Shown here: piece after piece, positions 56,731-64,000 of the stretch | Position numbering within the stretch: position 1 is the first letter of the stretch | Layout of the letters: every line of letters begins with the position of its first letter | Source of the DNA: Diphasiastrum complanatum | Taxonomy: Eukaryota > Streptophyta > Lycopodiopsida > Lycopodiales > Lycopodiaceae | Reading direction: 5' to 3' | Assembly (NCBI GenBank): GCA_029204225.1 | Contig: CM055094.1 | Coordinates: 20,813,407 to 20,877,406 of the forward strand | Length of the DNA: 64,000 nt | Translations under genes and position numbers: made by a program | The notes under the pieces: generated by a model | The model's input: only the letters and a program-made list of their open reading frames with translations | What the model was told of the DNA's origin: nothing | Databases searched by the model: none

Positions 56731-57380
56731 AAATTGTCAACATTTCCTAGCTAGTTTGAGGCCTAAATTGGCTAAAATTGTAAATAGTTTTGGTTCTGGA
56801 GTTTCACACGTGTGAACCAGGCCACAATGTTTTTATTTACTGTATTTTTTCAGTATGATGAAGTGTCAAACTTCGTACCCTTCAAAATGAGACCATTTTG
56901 ATGTATTTTGGTCATATAAGCCATTTTTAGCTATTTTTCCTATATAGGGAATATCTAGGGTCAAGTACCTTCTAGAGAGAGGAGAGAGAGTCATCTTCCT
57001 CATCCATAAATAGTAGGGAAGTCGTGGAGAACAGGTTGGAGAAACCTTTTGTATGCTTCATTGAGATCAATAGATCATTGTCATTGTTTCTTCCTCCATT
57101 GAGAGCATTGTTGTGTGTATTGTCTTCAAGCTATTGTGTATGATCTTAGGTGCTTTCCAAAAGTGATAGGCTGATGTATTATGGACTGTATAATGCTATT
57201 TTGGGCCGCACTTGATGTTTATGGAAGTTTCCATTTGTGATAAATGCTTTTTGATCAAGTTCTTTGCATTCTAGGTAGCATAGAATGTGTTGCCAATTCC
57301 TAGCTTATGTAGTTTGGAGTACAAGCATTCAAGCCAATGATCTTGGAGTTTAGATCCACTTAGGATCTGTATTTTTCACA
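56726..57380 (+). repeat. Copia B 3' LTR
   Basis: 655 bp; two differences from the 5' LTR. Palindrome at 56803-56816. Confidence 0.93.
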
Positions 57381-58100
57381 GTTTCTTCACGATAACATAC
57401 TAGTAGAGAGATTTCAACCCAAATTGGTGTTGAATGTGTACTTTTGACAAGCTCCAGTAGCACTACCCCTCAGCATTCTCGTGCTAGTTTTGACGATTTT
57501 TGTGTAATGTAGCTAGTCTCGGCAGCTTAGGGTTTTTGAAAATGGATGATGATGGCACTCTGGATCCGTGGTGGATGTATGTAGATGGTGTCCAAGGATG
57601 CGAAGGAGTAATCAAGCATGGTCGTAGCGAATGATAGATTGCCACTAATTGATCCTTTGAAGCTATAGCTTTTCAAAGCTTCTGAATTCCATTTCCATGC
57701 CTGAAGAAGGAAGTGCCAGCATGAAATCTTCTCCTATCAGAGTTTGTTTTCATTTCCTAAAAAGCATGCATGGCAGCATGGCAGTAAAGCGTGATATTGT
57801 GAATTTTGGTAATGTTCTGCAACATTTGCTTACATACATAGCTACACCAAATGAGAAAATTAAGGACCTAGATTCTTAAAGAGTTTTATGAGGTTGAAGT
57901 TCTAGTATTTCCACAAATCAACTTCCTCTGAAAGTTTCTTTTTTGTGGAAATGATGCTATTTATACCAAGTGTAGGCTAATTTATAATGGCAAAGATCGA
58001 GTTCACAGCTCGCCATGATTATGATCATTTGCAAGTTGCCTATTATAAGCAAATTGTGCTGCACTTTCGTGTTATCTTAGCACATTTGAATGTAGCTTGT
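57381..58100 (+). repeat. R1 module, copy 8, part 2
   Basis: Starts with the second GTTTC and resumes R1. A short deletion removes part of the word before the palindrome (CACTAATTGATCC near 57645). Reverse of about 7240-7930. Confidence 0.7.
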
Positions 58101-58851
58101 GATATTATTGGTTCGATATTCTAGTAGCTTTTTTGCATCATTTAAGGTAAGAGAAAGAGAGCACAATCAAATAATGATGCAATAGGTTCTAGAAAAATGT
58201 AAATTTGTTGTTCCGGTATCTCCAATTTCTAGGAATTTGGGCATGAAGACAATCCGGCTCGAATCATGCACAGATAAATTGATGAGTGTTTGCCATCTTG
58301 TTTGCATGTATGTGATGACTTTTGTTGTTTAATTATTCCAATGTCGATTGAAACTATGATAGCTTCGTGGTTGTCATTCGTAATATTAAAAGTTTTTTTT
58401 CACCTTATCTTGGGACAAGTTCACAAATAGCAAGGTAACAAATTGGGACTCGGCAAGAACTCACTCCAAATGACTTTTTGAGCTTCACTAACTTGTTCTC
58501 ATGAATTTATCATTGTGTCTAACTTGCCATATACCAGTTTTATAAGTATTTGCTTCATCCTTTACTCTTAAATGCACCATAATGGTACCCCCCTTTGCAG
58601 GTGCCATAGTCCTAGAGCTCTAAAATTAACAATGTATACACATGTATAGAAGTTTTCAAGACATACTGATGTTTCTGCATCCACTTGTCTTTAAGCTTAA
58701 ACATGTTCTTTGTAGTTCCTGAAGAAGTCTTGAAAGTTTGAAGCTCGTGTGTTAAGCCAAGTGTTGTTGTAGTTCATCGTAGATGCTTGGAGTTGATTAT
58801 TGGCCACCTCCAAGGACATAGCCTTGAAAAAATTTGTCTAGGCCACTTCAT
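58101..58851. repeat. Spacer block, no gene
   Basis: Reverse of about 6425-7220. Ends where copia C homology begins. Confidence 0.5.
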
Positions 58852-59715
58852 TGCAAATCTTGGTCAATTAGAAGAGGAGAGCTCTCATGAAGATTTCGTC
58901 ATGATGTCAAGTTTCTCTTTTTCAAGCATAAGAGGTGAAGACCCTTGGTGGATAGATAGTGGGGCTAGCTCCCACATGACAAGTAAGAGGGAGTATTTTT
59001 CAACCTTATCTACCTACGAAGGACCTATCAAGTCAATTTTTACAACAAATAATTATGCTTGTAAGATAGAAGGAATAGGATCCATACCTTTATGCTTGGG
59101 ATTTTCAAGGAAAATCAAGATTGATGGAGTACTTTACATTTCTAGTATCACTAAGAACTTGCTTAGTGTAGGACAATTGCTTGACAATGGTTTGATTGTG
59201 GAGTTCGCCACAAATACATGTAACACCAAGAAGGATGGCAAGATCATTACTAAAGACATAAGGTTTGGAAGATTGTTCAAACTAGATGCCTATGTGGATG
59301 CTAGCAAAGGAGACCAAGCTATCCAACCATATTCTACGACACAAAAGACTTGGCCACATCAACTCAAAATCCATGGAGATCATGTGCAAGGAGGAGCTTT
59401 CCTCAGGACTTCCAAGATCCTTAGCAAAGTTTATATGATGTTCCAACTCTCTACAATGACAACATTTCAGTCCAACACCTTGCAACCAACCCAATCTTCC
59501 ATGCAAGACCAAAACATATCGAGATCTCTCATCATTTTGTGTCAGAGGAGGTGCAATCTAAGGAGATATCTTTGGAGCATGTGGCAAGTAGTGAATGTGT
59601 TGCTGATATCCTCACTAAACCACTTCAAAGGGCTGCATTTGTGAAGTTAAGGTCAGCCCTAGGGTTGATAGCAATTCTATGTTATCTTCAAACTAGTTGT
59701 GAGGAGGAGTGTTAA
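58852..59715 (+). pseudogene. Copia C gag-pol, internally deleted
   Basis: The open frame at 58787-59644 gives DPWWIDSGASSHMTSKREYF (protease) and KIKIDGVLYISSITKNLLSV, then GRLFKLDAY. Integrase and reverse transcriptase are missing: near 59430 the sequence jumps to the RNase H tail, read in another frame as NISVQHLATNPIFHARPKHI and ECVADILTKPLQ to the stop at 59713-59715. It is closely related to the chimera at 32355-33713. Confidence 0.65.
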
Positions 59716-60403
59716 ATTTACACAAGCTAGTTTGCATAAATTCCACTTGTAAATGACTTTGAGGCCATGATGTGGGATGTCACACATGCCAAAAGCATAG
59801 GATACCTTATTCTAAGTCAAATTATTAACCTAGCTTTGGAATGGTACCTTTGGAATGTGTCCAAAGAGTGCATAGATAGGGCAGAAAAAAAGTAGGAGCT
59901 TAAAATAGTAGTTTTTCCATTGTTTTTGGATCTCGAGGTATCGACCCTAAATAGGGTGGATCGACTGGATCTTTAGGTTGGATGTTAGGGTTAGGTTGTG
60001 ATGATTACATAGAAGTCGTAATACGCTCAAATTTGAGCTCTACATGTATAAATATGTGATGGGATTTCCATCCAATTATGAGCAAAATTGAGATTTTCCT
60101 TCTTGACTAGTTTGAGTCTATGATTTGACTGATGAATGCTATTGGCTTATGATTTTTTATGATCATTGAATGAGATTGGAGATGCAGGTACAGTACGCAG
60201 GCAGCAACAAGCCATACATCCACATGTGTGAAGAGTTTTGGAGATAATTCATGGAGTTCAAGCCAAGATAAACTAGGAGTCAATGCATTGATTAGTAATC
60301 TAGCTTCTAGATCTTGTTTGGATTTTAAGTAGGTGCTTTCTCCATCATTTCTAGAATCAAATGGGTTTATTTTGTTGTATTTTTATTAAAAAGAACCCCA
60401 ACA
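59710..60403 (+). repeat. Copia C 3' LTR (end approximate)
   Basis: Begins TGTTAAATTT right after a GAGGAGGAG purine tract, with a TATA-like GTATAAATATG near 60047 and CACATGTGTGAAG near 60220. The end at CCCCAACA (60403) is a guess from the usual CA end; no partner LTR is in the window. Confidence 0.45.
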
Positions 60404-62375
60404 TCCTACTAGTGGAAAAGTGGGTGATAAAAGGGAGTTTGCTGATGTCCTAGTTCAGGATAAATGTGGTTACAATTGTCAAGGAAATTGTGGAAGAGGT
60501 GTCAATTGACACTGCAATGGATCCTTCAAAAAAACAAAAAATGTAAATGATCTTGATGATTTCTGGGAGTAATAAATTCTCTTTTATTTTAAAAAACAAT
60601 TGCATTTATATTTCTTGAAATATTGTGTATTGAAATCTTTTTGATTGATTTAATGTTTTTGAATTTGTTTGTATTAAAAATATAGATTTAGCAGTTTTTT
60701 AATGATTTAAATATTAGCAAAACTAAAATTGCAACGAACTGTCAGGTTTTTAATATTTTAATTTTTTGTTGTGTTTTTATAAGAAGTTTATCGAAATAAT
60801 TTCATTTGCAATCATTTAATGTTTAAATATAAGTAAAGATTTAAATACTGATTAGAATTTTGTCATAATTAAAAAATATTTTTCTTGATACAAGAATTGT
60901 AATTTAAAACACTTTTAATTTTTTTAAAAAAATATTGAAAACTTTTGTTTTAATAAGCAAAAGAGTTTTTTTTAGTTATTCTAATGATTGTGTCCAGTGA
61001 TTTTATTTTGAATAGTATTATTATTTCATATAAGCTAATTTGCAATTATTAACAAAAATCTATTAACAAAATTTTAGTAGGTTGTGTAATTTTCTTGCAA
61101 AATACAACATTTTTTTTAGCATTACAATATCTTTATTTGAAGCATTATACAATAGGATATTTTTTCTATAAAATTAAAAAAAAAGCGACAAAAAAAAATA
61201 TGGGTCTCCATGTCATTTCTTTCTTTTTTTGGGTCATTTTTTTTTTTTTTTTGGATCCTTGGTGCATCCTTCCAAAATCAGATGAATGGCTTTTTTCTTT
61301 GGCTACACAAGCTCGCCAGAGATGTTGTCAAGTCACACCTACTTTTCTCTTTTTACGCCAGCACATGATTGATTTGCTGCAAACCCTTCTGCTAAACTCC
61401 TTGCCAACTTGGAGATGCTGAAAACATCAGAGAGATTGAACGCCTCCTCACAAGACCAAATTTTTTCACTGTCCAAGATAAATTCTTCCAAAACTCAAAT
61501 GAAAGGCCTGGTTCTTTCAACCTAAACAACCCTAGTTCGGTGGTTTCTGGACAAAATATGGGAAAAAGAAAGAAGTATACATGATATAAAGTAAAGAAAG
61601 GACAAGGGAGTGGTGCAAAAGAAGACTTACCGGCTAAAAGACTAAACTTTTACAAGGATTAACTCGCTCGCAAGATGTTGAAGATCTGCATAGAAGAACT
61701 CTCACTAGGAATACGGTGGATCGACTACAGCTCAGCACGCGCAAGGACAAGGCAAAGATATTTTTACATTTATGCTACTGTACTAGAATGTTTGAGACCA
61801 TTCATGTGAGACACTTTTACACTTGTATTTTATTACAAATCTTTGGCCTTATATACACAAGTCCTTCCATGATATTGTGTTTGCTTGGTCATACTTACCT
61901 AACATCAAAAGTGAATGGTACTTTCTGTTTGATGTTTTCTGCAATTTTGAAATTGAAAATCTATCTTTATGTTCTTGCTCTTTTCTAAAACATTTCAAAG
62001 ATTTCATTTCGGAAAAATTTGATTATGTGCTTAAAACGGACTGCAATATAATTAGAAGTATGTACCTCAGAAAAACTTACCTATTTAGGAAAAACGTCAT
62101 TGAACTCTTGTTTTAAATCTTGCATTAAAAGCTGTTCTTGATGCTAATTTTTGGTGTTAAAGCATTTTAACACATTCGCATCATCATTCACATCACAATG
62201 CATACGAGATTTCAAAACAAGATGAAAAAGCTCATACTTAGAATCATGTAGTTTTTCCATAACTTCCACCGAGCAAACCATCGATGATGGGAGTACATTA
62301 GTCTCCCCATAAATAGAGACTATCTGCTCAAACTTATCTTTAAATACCATAGTATGGTTTTTAAAATTTATTTAC
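60404..62375. other. AT-rich unique stretch, no supported gene
   Basis: Very AT-rich with long T and A runs (for example near 61190-61250). Frames at 61095-61421 and 61716-61988 lack any recognisable motif. A minus frame at 62350-62144 of 68 codons is compositionally more protein-like but I cannot assign it. Confidence 0.4.
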
Positions 62376-63440
62376 AAGTGGAGTCTTGGCTCAATCGACT
62401 GTGGAGGGCTTCGGATCGGTCGACTTTTGATGGACTCGGCTCAGTCAACTTTGTATGCAGAGTATGGACGCTCAGCTTGGTCCACAGTGAATGCATAGTA
62501 TGGACGCTCGGCTCGGTCCACAGTGATTGCAGAGTATGGGGGCTCGGCTCTATGAGCAGTGTATGTAGAGTATTGCTCGGCAGTGTATGGAGACTAGAAA
62601 TTTGTGGAAAAATTTGGAGCAATGTCGCTCTGATAGGATGTGGAAACGATGATGTTTCTTCGCGATAACGTACTAGTAGAGAGCTTTCAACACAAATCAG
62701 TGTTGAATGTGTGGTTTTGACAAGCTCCAGTAGCACTACCCTTCAGCATTTGGCTCGTGCTAGATGTGACGATTTTTGTGTAATGTAACATGTCTCGACA
62801 GCTTAGGGTTTTTGAAAATGGATGATGATGGCGCTCTGGATCCATGGTGGATGTATGTAGATGGTGTCCAAGGATGCGAAGGACTAATAAAGCATGGTTG
62901 TAGCAAATGATAGATCGCCACTTAAAGATGGAAAATCAATCCTTTGAAGCTATAGCTTTTCAAAGCTTCTGAATTCCATTTCCATGCCTGAAGAAGGAAG
63001 TGCCAGCATCAAATCAGAGTTTGTTTGCATTTCCTAAAAAGCATGCATGGCAGCATGGCAGTAAAGCATGATATTGTGACTTTTTGTAATGTTCTGCAAC
63101 ATTTGCTCACATACATAGCTACACCAAATGAGATAATTAAGGGCCTAGATTCTTAAAGAGTTTTATGAGGTTGAAATCCTAGTTTTTCTACAAATCAACT
63201 TCCTCTGAAAGTTTCTTTTTGGTGGAAATGATGCTATTTATACCAAGTGTAGGCTAATTTGTAATGGCAAAGATCGAGTTTGCAGCTCACCATGATTATG
63301 ATCATTTGCAAGTAGCCTATTGTAAGCAAATTGTGCTGCACTTTCATGTTATCTTAGCACATTTGAATGTAGCTGGTGATATTATTGATTCGATATTCTA
63401 GTAGCCCTTTTGCACCATTTAAGGTAAGAGAAAGAGAGCA
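62376..63440 (+). repeat. R1 module, copy 9 (forward)
   Basis: Starts TGGAGTCTTGGCTCAATCG and contains four 12-residue units on the minus strand (about 62455-62590), the GCTATAGC palindrome near 62945 and the R1 tail. Joined to the spacer block at 63441. Confidence 0.65.
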
Positions 63441-64000
63441 CAATCTTTAACGCTTGCTTCTTGTACAACCAAATTACTTTCCAATTTTTTCAAGCCTTTT
63501 TGCGGTAAAGTGTCTCACATCTCTATGGAACATATGCACAAAAGTGAATCACTTTCTGCCACGTGATGATAGTGATACATTGTGTACTAGGGAATCACAT
63601 TGTTGATAAGTTGGATTCACATTTACATCATGAAGCAAATAGTCTTGTAAGTTTCGTGTTCAAGTGGATCGGAAGCTCGCTCCAATTGATGTTGAGATTA
63701 ATATATCATGCTATCTCTAGCCTAATAGCCACACACTAGATGTTTGGATCCAAAAAATATTCACACAAAGGGACATAGGTCTACGACGTAGGTCTATGAT
63801 GTAGCTTTCAATCAATCAAAAGGAAGGTAGATCCTTATCTTTGGTACTATAATAGTTAGTTTTTAGACTTATTGAGATCTTATAAATTAAATTTTAGGGT
63901 CAGCCCAAAGTTTTTGACAAGTGCTCATCAAGTGAATGCAATTCTAGTCAAGATTGTGTTCAATTTTGCTTGATTTGTGAGATATTTGGATTGATTATTG
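63441..64000 (-). repeat. Spacer block, reverse copy, runs off window end
   Basis: Reverse complement of 33826-34340 and 5936-6440. No gene seen. Confidence 0.55.

Larger units (their letters stand above)
50948..57380 (+). mobile_element. Full-length Ty1/copia element B
   Basis: 6433 bp, TGTGAAAA...TTTTCACA, LTRs of 655 bp with two differences (51097/56875 A to G; 51543/57321 G to A), and 5-bp target duplication GTTTC at 50943-50947 and 57381-57385. PBS, PPT and an open gag-pol frame are present. It interrupts R1 copy 8. Confidence 0.95.

Noticed and set aside
61095-61421. Protein gene in the AT-rich stretch
   Set aside because: Low-complexity Phe/Lys-rich translation, no motif, no second copy to support it.

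Overview
The window reads as repeat-rich nuclear DNA of a land plant. It holds Ty1/copia elements primed by an initiator-Met-tRNA-type site (TGGTATCAGAGC), plant-style TATA boxes, dense CACGTG (G-box) promoters, tRNA-derived SINE-like insertions, long GA/CT microsatellites and AT-rich spacers. I see no bacterial, organellar, rRNA or intact tRNA genes. The species cannot be named from sequence alone.

Layout. Almost everything is built from a few modules in many copies. R1 is a module of about 1.2 kb with nine copies. It carries a decayed frame with 12-residue tandem repeats and leads into ORF-A, an unrecognised decayed protein. Next come a small ERQ-motif frame, a multi-segment unknown gene (gene BE), a G-box array with a TATA box, a stem-loop-rich leader, a histone H3-like frame, a CCTACGTGGC-type array, a GA tract, copia-LTR-like DNA with a SINE-like insertion, and gene M (unknown, two tandem units) beside a second GA tract. 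The full order runs 7.2-21.1 kb and is repeated as its reverse complement at 34.8-47.2 kb, a giant inverted duplication. A shorter derivative lies between the arms (21.15-32.35 kb), and partial copies lie at 1-5.9, 47.3-50.9 and 57.4-64 kb.

Two full-length copia elements have inserted into this mosaic. Copia A (23696-29556, minus) has apparently identical 653-bp LTRs. Copia B (50948-57380, plus) has 655-bp LTRs with two differences and a GTTTC target duplication. Both have one uninterrupted gag-pol frame of about 1316 codons with all catalytic motifs visible. Older copia pieces lie at 32.4-33.7, 34.4-34.8 and 58.9-60.4 kb. Other decayed elements are a Ty3-like gag/protease piece and a GIPM-motif reverse transcriptase, each present twice.

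The most unusual content is the histone-fold frame at 22731-23189. It starts like histone H3 (MARTKQTAR) and continues with an H3-fold whose longer loop 1, RW motif and SMLC motif resemble centromeric H3 (CENH3). It has no visible intron, sits behind its own G-box/TATA promoter module inside the repeat family, and has a second start-less copy at 12341-12712. I read it as a histone gene captured and amplified by a repeat unit; whether it is expressed or functional is unknown.
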